Shown here: positions 1-6,657 of the stretch, piece after piece
Numbering within the stretch: position 1 is the first letter of the stretch
Layout: each line of letters starts with the position of its first letter
Assembly: GCA_005792725.1 (NCBI GenBank)
Contig: SXQZ01000121.1
Location: forward strand, 1 to 34,989
DNA from: Actinomycetota bacterium
Lineage (GTDB): Bacteria > Actinomycetota > Thermoleophilia > Miltoncostaeales > Miltoncostaeaceae
DNA: 34,989 nt
Reading direction: 5' to 3'
Notes under the pieces: generated by a model
Told to the model about the DNA's origin: nothing
The model's input: only the letters and a program-made list of their open reading frames with translations
Database searches by the model: none
Translations under genes and position numbers: made by a program

Positions 1-219
1 CCGTGCCGCATGATCGCCCCGATCATCGACGAGATCGCCCGCGACCGCGAGGACCTGGTGGTGGGCAAGGTCAACGTGGACGACTCCCCGTCCATCGCCC
101 AGCAGTACGGCATCCAGGGCATCCCGTTCATCGGCCTGTTCCGGGACGGCCAGCTCGTGGGGAACGCCGTGGGCGCGATGCCGCGCGCGGGCATCGAACA
201 GGCCTTGGGCCTGTCCTGA
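1..219 (+). CDS. Thioredoxin, C-terminal part (5' truncated by window edge)
   Basis: The reading frame is open from base 1 and begins P-C-R, which fits the second half of a WCGPCR active site, so the N-terminal third lies outside the window. The rest is typical thioredoxin: a V-G-K-V-N-V-D strand, an I-A-Q-Q-Y-G-I helix start, then G-I-P-F (the cis-proline loop facing the active site) and an F-R-D-G hairpin. Thioredoxins reduce protein disulfides in the cytoplasm using electrons from thioredoxin reductase. The stop at 217-219 is only 4 nt from the GTG of the zinc-ribbon gene, so the two are probably cotranscribed. The family call is firm. Whether the first active-site Cys is present cannot be seen here. 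Confidence 0.93.
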   Translation, partial: PCRMIAPIIDEIARDREDLVVGKVNVDDSPSIAQQYGIQGIPFIGLFRDGQLVGNAVGAMPRAGIEQALGLS

Positions 220-223
220 CGCC

Positions 224-457
224 GTGCCGACCTACGACATGCGCTGCGCTGCGTGCGCCGACGGGTTCGAGGTCTTCCGCCAGGGCTTCCTGCGCGACGA
301 GGACCGCATGTGCCCGGCGTGCGGGGGTGCCGCCAAGCAGGTGATCACCGGCTTCGTGGCGGGCCGGTCGAGCAGCCAGGTCGCCTCGGGGGCAGCGGCC
401 TCGGCGGTCGCGGCCGGCCACCGCCACACCGGCGGCTGCGGCTGCGGGGGGCACTAG
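224..457 (+). CDS. FmdB-type zinc ribbon protein
   Basis: This 77-residue protein starts with M-P-T-Y-D-M-R-C, the usual opening of the FmdB/CxxC_CxxC_SSSS putative regulatory family. Two CxxC knuckles at residues 8-11 and 30-33 would bind one zinc ion. The second half is Ala/Ser-rich and low-complexity. It ends in a His/Cys/Gly tail (GHRHTGGCGCGGH) that could bind a further metal ion. GTG at 224 is the only start that gives the family N-terminus. The family has no well-established biochemical role; a regulatory function was proposed from its association with formamidase genes. The gene sits between the thioredoxin and the CsoR-type regulator with gaps of 4 and 5 nt, so a redox- or metal-linked operon is likely. 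Confidence 0.85.
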   Translation: MPTYDMRCAACADGFEVFRQGFLRDEDRMCPACGGAAKQVITGFVAGRSSSQVASGAAASAVAAGHRHTGGCGCGGH

Positions 458-462
458 GCGCC

Positions 463-747
463 GTGGCCACCGCCGCATCCACCCCGCCCACGCGTGAGCA
501 GATCATGGTGCGCCTGCGTCGTGCCGAGGGGCAGTTGCGGGGGGTGCAACGCATGCTCGACGAAGGCGCTCCCTGTGACGAGGTGCTGGTGCAACTCGCC
601 GCCGTGACCGCCGCGCTCGACCAGGTGGGTCTGCACCTCATCGGCGAGCGCCTGCGCCAGTGCCAGCAGGCCGACGGCACCATGTGCGCCACCGAGCTCG
701 AGCAGGGGGTCGCGACCCTCCTGCGCCACACCCGCCTGTCCCGCTAG
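463..747 (+). CDS. CsoR/CstR/FrmR-family (DUF156) transcriptional regulator
   Basis: This 94-residue all-helical protein carries the family core: R-L-R-R-A-E-G-Q-L-R-G-V at residues 17-28, then Cys38, then Cys67. These regulators are tetramers that bind operator DNA and release it when the ligand site is occupied. In copper-sensing CsoR the site is Cys, then His, then Cys, with the His four residues before the second Cys. Here that position is Arg63 (E-R-L-R-Q-C), while both cysteines remain. A Cys pair without the His resembles the persulfide sensor CstR more than CsoR. His58 and Cys75 are also present. The GTG start lies 5 nt after the FmdB stop. The thioredoxin next door suits sulfur or redox sensing, but that is inference. 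Confidence 0.88.
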   Translation: MATAASTPPTREQIMVRLRRAEGQLRGVQRMLDEGAPCDEVLVQLAAVTAALDQVGLHLIGERLRQCQQADGTMCATELEQGVATLLRHTRLSR

Positions 748-1754
748 TACCGGCGGGCCGCCCCGGTGGACCCCGGTGCCGGCGTGCGGCCACGTGACCA
801 CCGCCACCCCAGTTCGATACCGATGATGGCCAGCACGGAGATCGTGCCCGTGGTGCCGATCACGCCGACGTGGCCCGCCAGCGGGCCCTCGAAGTGGAGC
901 ATGAACGCGCCGTAGAGCAGGCCCGCAGCGCCGAGCCACGCGGCGTTCGGGAGCCGGGCGGTCGTGGTGCCGCCGACGAAGGTGCCGCCGAAGAACGCGG
1001 TGGCCAGCACGACTCCCGTTCCGCCGAGGCCGCTCGCCACGATGACCCCGCAGACCGCCAGCGACGGCAGGCCGGATGCGAGGTTGAAGCCCCAGCCGAG
1101 GCGGTTCATGAGGACCCAGGTGATGAGCGCACCCGCTGCCCCGATGGGCACCACCGCCCAGTGCGCCATGCCGTCCGTCCCGGGGAGCAGCACGGCGTTC
1201 TGGTCGTGCCCCGTGAGATCGGCGATCCAGTAGACCGCCGCCGATGCCATGAAGCCCACCAGACCCATCCGCCCGCCCACACCCTGAATCACCGACCGGC
1301 CCACGAACGTCCACAGGAGGCCGGCCAGCACGCCGGCGACGGCGACCCAGTACCAGCCCAGGGTGATGTTGGGGGTGAGGAGGCCCACGAATGAGCCTGT
1401 GTAGCCCGCGCCCGCCGAAATGGCGTCCAGCGGCCCGCCCGGGAGGGCGCCGACGCCGCACGCCACGGCCACCAGCGCGGCGGCCACCAGCGGCGGGATC
1501 CCCATCTCCCGGGCCATGAGCAGCGACGCCATCGTGCCCGCAAGGGCGGTGATGACCTCGACGGGCCGCGGGCGCAGGAGGGGCAGCGACGTGCGGACGG
1601 CGTACCCGGCGCCGATGACTGTGGGGATCCCGATGATCACCACCAGAATCGTCGGCACGGGGTCCGCACCCAGGACGAATGACTGCACGTACATCCCCGC
1701 CAGCGCCACGAGCACGACCGCCCCGAGCACATAGGTTGCGGGAGTGGGTTTCAT
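744..1754 (-). CDS. Polytopic membrane protein, unknown family (paralog A)
   Basis: 336 residues with about ten predicted hydrophobic segments and short loops, so an integral inner-membrane protein, perhaps a transporter or channel. I do not recognise the family. It aligns along its whole length with the gene just upstream. Shared blocks are REM-IP-LVA, GPLD, GY-G-FVGL, GVGGR-GLV-FMAS-VYW, AVVPIGA and AGHVGV. The Gly-rich, polar motifs in the middle are the likely functional core. ATG at 1754 overlaps the upstream stop by 4 nt, so translation is coupled. Its stop shares the bases CTAG (744-747) with the stop of the CsoR-type gene on the other strand, leaving no room for a terminator. Confidence 0.85.
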   Translation of the reverse strand: MKPTPATYVLGAVVLVALAGMYVQSFVLGADPVPTILVVIIGIPTVIGAGYAVRTSLPLLRPRPVEVITALAGTMASLLMAREMGIPPLVAAALVAVACGVGALPGGPLDAISAGAGYTGSFVGLLTPNITLGWYWVAVAGVLAGLLWTFVGRSVIQGVGGRMGLVGFMASAAVYWIADLTGHDQNAVLLPGTDGMAHWAVVPIGAAGALITWVLMNRLGWGFNLASGLPSLAVCGVIVASGLGGTGVVLATAFFGGTFVGGTTTARLPNAAWLGAAGLLYGAFMLHFEGPLAGHVGVIGTTGTISVLAIIGIELGWRWSRGRTPAPGSTGAARRY

Positions 1755-2764
1755 ACCGGGGGGTGCCCCGGCACCGCGCGTGGCCGACGGGCACCTCGGG
1801 TGGCGATCCCGCCGGCGACGCGCAGGACCCCCATCACCACGAGCACCGCGATCACGGCGAGCACCCCGAGCACGCCCACGTGGCCCGCGATCGGATCCGG
1901 GAACGGGAGCAGGTGGGCCCCGTAGAGCATCCCCGCGAACCCGATCCATACCGCGCCGGGCAGTTGGGCCGGTGCCGAGATGCCCACCATCGTGCCCCCG
2001 AACCACGCGGCGGCGAACACGGGGGCCAGATCGCCCATGGACGAGAGGTAGACACCACCGCACACGAGGAGCGAGGTGAGCCCCGATGCCAGGGCGAAGT
2101 CCCACCCGCGCCGTTGGATGAGCACCCAGGTGACCGTGGCGGCCACGGCCCCGATCGGGACCACCGCCCCCTGGGCGAGCCCATGGAACTCCGGAAGGAG
2201 AACGACGTCGTGCACGCCGCCGAGCGCGGTGCCGAACCAGTACACCGACGATGACGCCATGAAGGCAACCAGGCCCAGGCGTCCGCCGACCCCGGGGAGG
2301 ACCGATGGACCGATGACCGAGGCCAGGAGGCCCGCCATGGCCCCGGCCCCGGCAACCCAGACGGATGGCACCACGATGCCGGGGGGGACCAGCCCCACGA
2401 ACGCCCCGGCGTACCCCGCGCACTCCGACCTCACGTCAAGGGGGCCCCACGGGGCCACCAGCATCCCGACGAGGACCACCACGATCGACATCGCCACCAG
2501 CGCCGGGATGTGCATCTCGCGGACGAGGAGCAGCGCGAGCGCCGCGGTGGCGGCCCCGGCCGCAATATCACCCACGCGCGGACGCGGCACGCGGGTCGAG
2601 GCGCGCACGGAGACGACCGCGCCGACCACGGCGAGAGCGCCCACGAGGGCCACCGCAACGAGGGTCAGCGGCGCCGTGCCCACCACGACCGCCATCGCGT
2701 ACACCGCCGCGAGCGATGCGAGGACCAGCGTGACCAGCCCGTACGTCCAGACGGTCGGCCTCAC
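1751..2764 (-). CDS. Polytopic membrane protein, unknown family (paralog B)
   Basis: 337 residues with about ten hydrophobic segments. It is a clear tandem paralog of the downstream gene: same length, same order of motifs, for example L-V-R-E-M-H-I-P, W-G-P-L-D, G-V-G-G-R-L-G-L-V-A-F-M-A-S and A-G-H-V-G-V. The N-terminal 60 residues are the most different. The GTG start at 2764 overlaps the HAD stop by 4 nt (GTGA), and its own stop overlaps the next ATG by 4 nt, so HAD, paralog B and paralog A form one translationally coupled unit. A pair of unequal paralogs made together often forms a heterodimeric membrane complex; that is only a suggestion. I assign no function. Confidence 0.85.
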   Translation of the reverse strand: MRPTVWTYGLVTLVLASLAAVYAMAVVVGTAPLTLVAVALVGALAVVGAVVSVRASTRVPRPRVGDIAAGAATAALALLLVREMHIPALVAMSIVVVLVGMLVAPWGPLDVRSECAGYAGAFVGLVPPGIVVPSVWVAGAGAMAGLLASVIGPSVLPGVGGRLGLVAFMASSSVYWFGTALGGVHDVVLLPEFHGLAQGAVVPIGAVAATVTWVLIQRRGWDFALASGLTSLLVCGGVYLSSMGDLAPVFAAAWFGGTMVGISAPAQLPGAVWIGFAGMLYGAHLLPFPDPIAGHVGVLGVLAVIAVLVVMGVLRVAGGIATRGARRPRAVPGHPPV

Positions 2765-3441
2765 GCGTGGATCCTCCCGGCCAGGTCGCGCAGCGTGGTG
2801 ATGGCGTCCGGGCCGGGTGCCTCCCCCGAGCGGTCCAGCAGCAGGGCCTGCAGGCCGGCCGCACGGGCGCCCCCATAGTCCTCCCGCGGATGATCGCCCA
2901 CATGCAGCGCCCGGGTGGGGGGCACCCCGGCGGCGCGCGTGGCGTGCAGGAAGATCGCGGGATCGGGTTTCGCCGCCCCGACCACGGCGCTCACGGCGAT
3001 CACCGTGAACCGCTGCGCCACACCCAGGTCGGCGAGGTGATCCGGCAACGCGCAGTCCCAGTTGCTCACGACCCCCATGCGCAATCCCAGGTCCTCCACG
3101 GCGTCCATCGCATCCGGCGCGTCCTCGTGAAGCCGGAACCTGAGTGACCGGACCAGCATCCCGGTGGCCATCGCCGGGGCCGGTGCGCCGGGGCCGAGGG
3201 CCCGCGCGAGCACCGCACCGCACTCGGCCCGCAGCGCCGCGAGGCCGCTGGTGTCACTCCCGATGTGCATGCGCGCCCGGTAGTGCGCGATCTCTTCCCG
3301 GAGGGCGGCCTCGACCACGTCCTCATCGTACGGGTAGCCCGCCGCCGCGAGGTGACTACGCAGGATCGGCCCGGGCGGCTCCATCCGGAGCAGCGTTCCG
3401 AAGGCGTCGAACAGGACGATGTCGGGGGGCCGGGTGCTCAT
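2761..3441 (-). CDS. HAD-superfamily hydrolase
   Basis: 226 residues with all four HAD motifs. Motif I is F-D-A-F-G-T-L at residues 11-17 with nucleophile Asp12. Motif II is S-N-W at 126-128. The motif III lysine is Lys158 in A-K-P-D-P. Motif IV is V-G-D-H-P-R-E-D at 181-188. An Ala in place of the second motif I Asp (D-A-F) is seen in haloacid dehalogenase-like and some phosphatase members, so the substrate cannot be named. An alpha-helical cap is inserted between motifs I and II (about residues 20-105). The protein is cytoplasmic. It is the first gene of the minus-strand unit with the two membrane paralogs. ATG at 3441 follows a TACCCT hexamer by 9 nt, fitting a leaderless start. Confidence 0.9.
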   Translation of the reverse strand: MSTRPPDIVLFDAFGTLLRMEPPGPILRSHLAAAGYPYDEDVVEAALREEIAHYRARMHIGSDTSGLAALRAECGAVLARALGPGAPAPAMATGMLVRSLRFRLHEDAPDAMDAVEDLGLRMGVVSNWDCALPDHLADLGVAQRFTVIAVSAVVGAAKPDPAIFLHATRAAGVPPTRALHVGDHPREDYGGARAAGLQALLLDRSGEAPGPDAITTLRDLAGRIHA

Positions 3442-3449
3442 CTCACGGC

Positions 3450-3455
3450 AGGGTA
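3450..3455 (-). promoter_or_regulatory. Putative -10 element (leaderless) for the HAD operon
   Basis: On the minus strand the hexamer TACCCT ends 9 nt before the ATG at 3441. The upstream gap is 68 nt and shared with the divergent gene. I see no convincing -35 element. Confidence 0.5.
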
Positions 3456-3495
3456 TGCGGTGACCGGGGCGAGGGGGGGCGCTGGAGCGCGGTCC

Positions 3496-3501
3496 TATAC
3501 T
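3496..3501 (+). promoter_or_regulatory. Putative -10 element TATACT for the membrane protein/PBP unit
   Basis: TATACT is the most AT-rich stretch in this gap and ends 9 nt before the GTG at 3510. The spacing predicts transcription starting at or next to the start codon. It is back to back with the promoter of the HAD operon. Confidence 0.55.
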
Positions 3502-3509
3502 CGGCCACC

Positions 3510-4019
3510 GTGCCCGTCGCCATGCCCACCGACGATGCCCGCGCACCACGCCGCCGTCCCGGCGCCGCCGCCGCCGCGTTGATCGCCGGGGGTGCCGTCG
3601 TGCTGATCTGGACCCCGTCGCTCGTCGCCACCGCATACGCGGAGGAGCCCGCCTCCACGTATCTGGCCAACCCCGCCGAGGGGTGGGCCTTCCTGTGGGA
3701 GGCCGTGACGGCATCGCGTAATCCGCGGCTGGGCACATCGGATGCGGCGATGCAGCAGGCATCCCAGGTCTGGGCCGGGCCGCCGGCGGTCGCCGGCGGG
3801 GTGTCACTCAAGATGATTCCCGTCGGCTGGGCGGTGCCCGTGCCCGCGGGCGGCGCCCGGCCGATACCCACCCGCCGTGAAGCGACGCCCGAGGCCGATC
3901 TCAACTGGGTGGTCACCGGCCGCGTGGGGACTGGCCCCGACCAGATCATCGGGCTGCTCGACTACCGCTCGGGTCGGGTTGAGTGGGACATCCGGCCGCT
4001 CGCGGGAGCCCGCCGGTGA
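3510..4019 (+). CDS. Membrane-anchored or secreted protein of unknown function, coupled to PBP
   Basis: 169 residues from GTG 3510 (165 if ATG 3522 is used). I prefer the GTG because a TATACT hexamer lies 9 nt upstream. A basic N-terminus is followed by one hydrophobic segment (about residues 18-40), which is a signal peptide or anchor; the rest should be outside the membrane. The exported part has a YLANPAEGWAFLWEAV stretch and a Pro/Gly-rich middle. It ends in V-T-G-R-V-G-T-G-P-D-Q-I-I-G-L-L-D-Y, which may form a small beta domain. I recognise no family. The stop overlaps the PBP start by 4 nt, so a role beside peptidoglycan synthesis is a reasonable but unproven idea. Confidence 0.72.
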   Translation: MPVAMPTDDARAPRRRPGAAAAALIAGGAVVLIWTPSLVATAYAEEPASTYLANPAEGWAFLWEAVTASRNPRLGTSDAAMQQASQVWAGPPAVAGGVSLKMIPVGWAVPVPAGGARPIPTRREATPEADLNWVVTGRVGTGPDQIIGLLDYRSGRVEWDIRPLAGARR

Positions 4020-6172
4020 GGATCCGCCGCCTGCGCCGGCGCCGCGAGGAGCGTGCGCACCATGGCCGTATCGGACTCGGCCGGGTCATCGTCCTTGCCA
4101 TCGTGGTGATGGGCACGGTGCTGGGGGTGGGATTCGCGACCACCTATCAGTCGGTGACCAGCGACCTGCCGGGGCTTGAGGACCTCAAGCCGGTCGGTCT
4201 GGGCCAGAACACCCGCATCTACGACCGCAATGGCAAGTTGCTCGGGTACATCCCGGGCGTCACCAACCGCACCGAGCTGCCGCTCGCGCGCATCCCCGTC
4301 CCGCTGCGCGAGGCCACGGTGGCAATCGAGGACAAGCGCTTCTACGAGCACGACGGCGTGGACTGGCTGCGCATCGTCGGCGCGGCGGTCCGCAATGCGA
4401 TGAGCAGCGGTGGCCTCCGGCAGGGCGGAAGCACGATCACGATGCAGTTGGTCAAGAACCTCTACGACCCCGACGCGCCGCGCGACTTCACGCAGAAGAT
4501 CAAGGAGGCCCATCTGGCGCAGGAGGTGGAGCGGCAGTACTCCAAGGATGAGATCCTGGCCAAGTACCTCAACGGGGTCTTCTACGGGCAGAACGCCGTG
4601 GGGGTACAGGCCGCCGCGCTCACGTACTTCGACAAGCCGGTGTGGGCCATCAACCTCGCGCAGGCGGCCCTGCTGGCCGGCCTGCCCCAGGCCCCGACCG
4701 CCTACAACCCCTTCATCAACCCCGTGGAGGCCACCACCCGGCGCAACATCGTTCTGCAGGAGATGGCCAACCAGGGGTACATCACCCCGGCGGAGGCCGA
4801 CGAGGCCCGGGCGTCGGACCTGCAGTTGAAGCGCGGACGCACATACGAGCGCAAGAAGGAGGGCTACTTCTTCGACTACGTGCGCCAGGAGCTCATCAAC
4901 CGCTACGGCGAGCAGCGCGTGCAGAAGGGCGGGATGGCGGTGCGCACCACCATCGACCCCACCCTGCAGCGCGCGGCGGAGCAGGCGATCGCACGCAATC
5001 TCGGATGGGCGGACGATCCCGCCGCGGCCGTCGTGCTCATTGATGCCCGGACCGGGTACATCCGTGCCATGGCCACCAGCCAGGCCTACGGCGAGGACAG
5101 CCAGTTCAACTACGCGGCCCAGGCCAAGCGGCAGCCGGGATCCACGTTCAAGACGTTCGTGCTCACCCGGGCGATCGCTGACGGCATCAACCCGTACTCG
5201 ACGATCTACGACAGCAGGCCCATTGACATCGATGACCCCACCTGGGGGCCCGTCGAGGTGTCGACGTACTCCAATTCCTACAAGGGCGCCACGGCCGTCG
5301 CACAGGCGACGCTCGCCTCGGACAACACCGTGTACATCCAGTTGACGCTGGACGTCGGGCCCGACCGGGTCGTGGACATGGCGAACCGCATGGGCGTGGA
5401 GAGCAGGCTGCCGGTGGTGCCGTCCATCGGGCTGGGCTCGGGAGAGGTGAGCCCGCTCGAGATGGCCGCGGCCTACGCGCCGTTGGCCAATGGCGGGTTC
5501 CGGGTGAAGCCCATCGCCATGACCGACCTCGGGCAGGGGATTCCCAAGGGTGATCTCGCCACCCCCAAGCGCACCCGCGTGTTCCCCGATGGCGTTGCCT
5601 ACGAGGTCACCCGGATCCTGCGCGACAACGTCACCGGCGGCACCGGCACGGCGGCGAACATCGGGCCGCCCATCGCCGGGAAGACCGGCACCACCGACGA
5701 CTACACCGACGCCTGGTTCGTCGGATACACGCCCCACTACGTCTGCGCCGTCTGGGTGGGCTACCCGAATGACGATGGCGTGCGGCGTGCCATGACCGGC
5801 GTGCACGGCATCACGGTGGCCGGCGGCTCTTTCCCGGCGCAGATCTGGGGCGACTTCATGCGCACCGTCACCGCGAAGGACGGTGACCCCGACTGGCCGC
5901 TGCCCAAGGACCCCGTCGAGTGGTCCGCGTTCTCGTCGGACTTCACCGAATCGGCCGGGACCTACGTGGTGAGCTCCGCCAAGAGCACCAGCACCGCGAA
6001 GACGACGACAGCGCCCAAGCCCGGCACGACCACGCGCGTGCCGAAGCCGGCCCCGACGACGGTGACCCCCACGCCGGCGCCGGCTCCCGCCCCGGCACCG
6101 GCCCCGGCCCCCGTACCGACGCCGACGCCGACGCCGACGACCCCCACTACGCCGGTGCCGACAACCCCTTAG
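4016..6172 (+). CDS. Class A penicillin-binding protein (transglycosylase/transpeptidase)
   Basis: 718 residues. It polymerises lipid II and cross-links peptidoglycan at the outer face of the membrane. A very basic N-terminus and one transmembrane helix (about 22-44) come first. The GT51 domain (about 65-240) has E-D-K-R-F-Y-E-H-D at 105-113 with the catalytic Glu105, then G-G-S-T-I-T-M-Q-L at 137-145, and later K-Y-L-N-G-V-F-Y-G-Q. The transpeptidase domain (about 310-640) has S-T-F-K at 376-379 with the acylated Ser376, S-D-N at 435-437 and K-T-G-T at 556-559. All catalytic motifs are intact. The last ~65 residues are a Pro/Thr/Ala-rich tail, likely a flexible wall-spanning linker. GTG 4016 overlaps the upstream stop by 4 nt. 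Confidence 0.97.
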   Translation: MRIRRLRRRREERAHHGRIGLGRVIVLAIVVMGTVLGVGFATTYQSVTSDLPGLEDLKPVGLGQNTRIYDRNGKLLGYIPGVTNRTELPLARIPVPLREATVAIEDKRFYEHDGVDWLRIVGAAVRNAMSSGGLRQGGSTITMQLVKNLYDPDAPRDFTQKIKEAHLAQEVERQYSKDEILAKYLNGVFYGQNAVGVQAAALTYFDKPVWAINLAQAALLAGLPQAPTAYNPFINPVEATTRRNIVLQEMANQGYITPAEADEARASDLQLKRGRTYERKKEGYFFDYVRQELINRYGEQRVQKGGMAVRTTIDPTLQRAAEQAIARNLGWADDPAAAVVLIDARTGYIRAMATSQAYGEDSQFNYAAQAKRQPGSTFKTFVLTRAIADGINPYSTIYDSRPIDIDDPTWGPVEVSTYSNSYKGATAVAQATLASDNTVYIQLTLDVGPDRVVDMANRMGVESRLPVVPSIGLGSGEVSPLEMAAAYAPLANGGFRVKPIAMTDLGQGIPKGDLATPKRTRVFPDGVAYEVTRILRDNVTGGTGTAANIGPPIAGKTGTTDDYTDAWFVGYTPHYVCAVWVGYPNDDGVRRAMTGVHGITVAGGSFPAQIWGDFMRTVTAKDGDPDWPLPKDPVEWSAFSSDFTESAGTYVVSSAKSTSTAKTTTAPKPGTTTRVPKPAPTTVTPTPAPAPAPAPAPAPVPTPTPTPTTPTTPVPTTP
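6115..6138 (+). repeat. Hexamer tandem repeat in the PBP tail
   Basis: Four units of a 6-nt repeat (accgac, then gccgac three times) code for alternating Pro-Thr. With the Ala-Pro run just before it, this marks a low-complexity tail that could change length by slippage. Confidence 0.7.
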
Positions 6173-6657
6173 GAGTCGGGGGCGTCCGGGGCCGTGACCC
6201 CCGGTCGTGGTGTCATCAGGAGGATGCCGGCCATGCCGGCGAGCGCCGCGGCGGCCAGACCCGCCCATGCCGGTGGCAGCACGGCGACGCTCCAGTCACC
6301 GGCGAGCGGCGAGTCGGGCAGCCCGGCCCGCACGGCCACGACCGTGACCCGGGGTGAGAGGGCCACGAGTGATCCCCACGCCACCCCGAGGACGGCCCAC
6401 AGGATCGTGGCGCCGCCCAGCACGCGCGCGCTGCGGGTGCCGGGGGGCGCCATCCACCACACCGCCAGCAGCCCGGTGACGACGAGGGCCGCGCCGATGA
6501 CCGGCAGGATCCATAAGGCGCCGCCGGCGCCGTACCCCGACAGGGACGCCGTGCCGGTGGGCAGGGACGTTCCGTACCAGGGCAGCGCGGGCAGGACGCC
6601 GAGCAGCACCCCGCACGCGACGATGATGACGCCCAGGGCGCGCGGGCGGGAACTCAT
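6169..6657 (-). CDS. Small four-helix membrane protein
   Basis: 162 residues with four hydrophobic segments. An early P-A-L-P-W-Y-G motif follows the first helix, and an exported loop precedes the last one. The pattern is like actinobacterial small membrane proteins of the Trp-operon-associated type (PF09534), but I cannot confirm membership. It is the last gene of the minus-strand chain; ATG 6657 overlaps the stop of the DUF2079 gene by 4 nt. Its stop overlaps the PBP stop on the other strand within the bases TTAG (6169-6172). Function unknown. Confidence 0.75.
   Translation of the reverse strand: MSSRPRALGVIIVACGVLLGVLPALPWYGTSLPTGTASLSGYGAGGALWILPVIGAALVVTGLLAVWWMAPPGTRSARVLGGATILWAVLGVAWGSLVALSPRVTVVAVRAGLPDSPLAGDWSVAVLPPAWAGLAAAALAGMAGILLMTPRPGVTAPDAPDS

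Noticed and set aside
6061-6165. Short repeats that could suggest a CRISPR array or minisatellite
   Set aside because: They are in-frame Ala-Pro and Pro-Thr codons of the PBP tail, with no spacers.
3962-6268. A 768-codon open frame on the minus strand opposite the PBP gene
   Set aside because: Its translation is low-complexity Gly/Arg/His/Val with no domain. The plus strand has a fully conserved PBP, and long antisense frames are expected in such GC-rich DNA.
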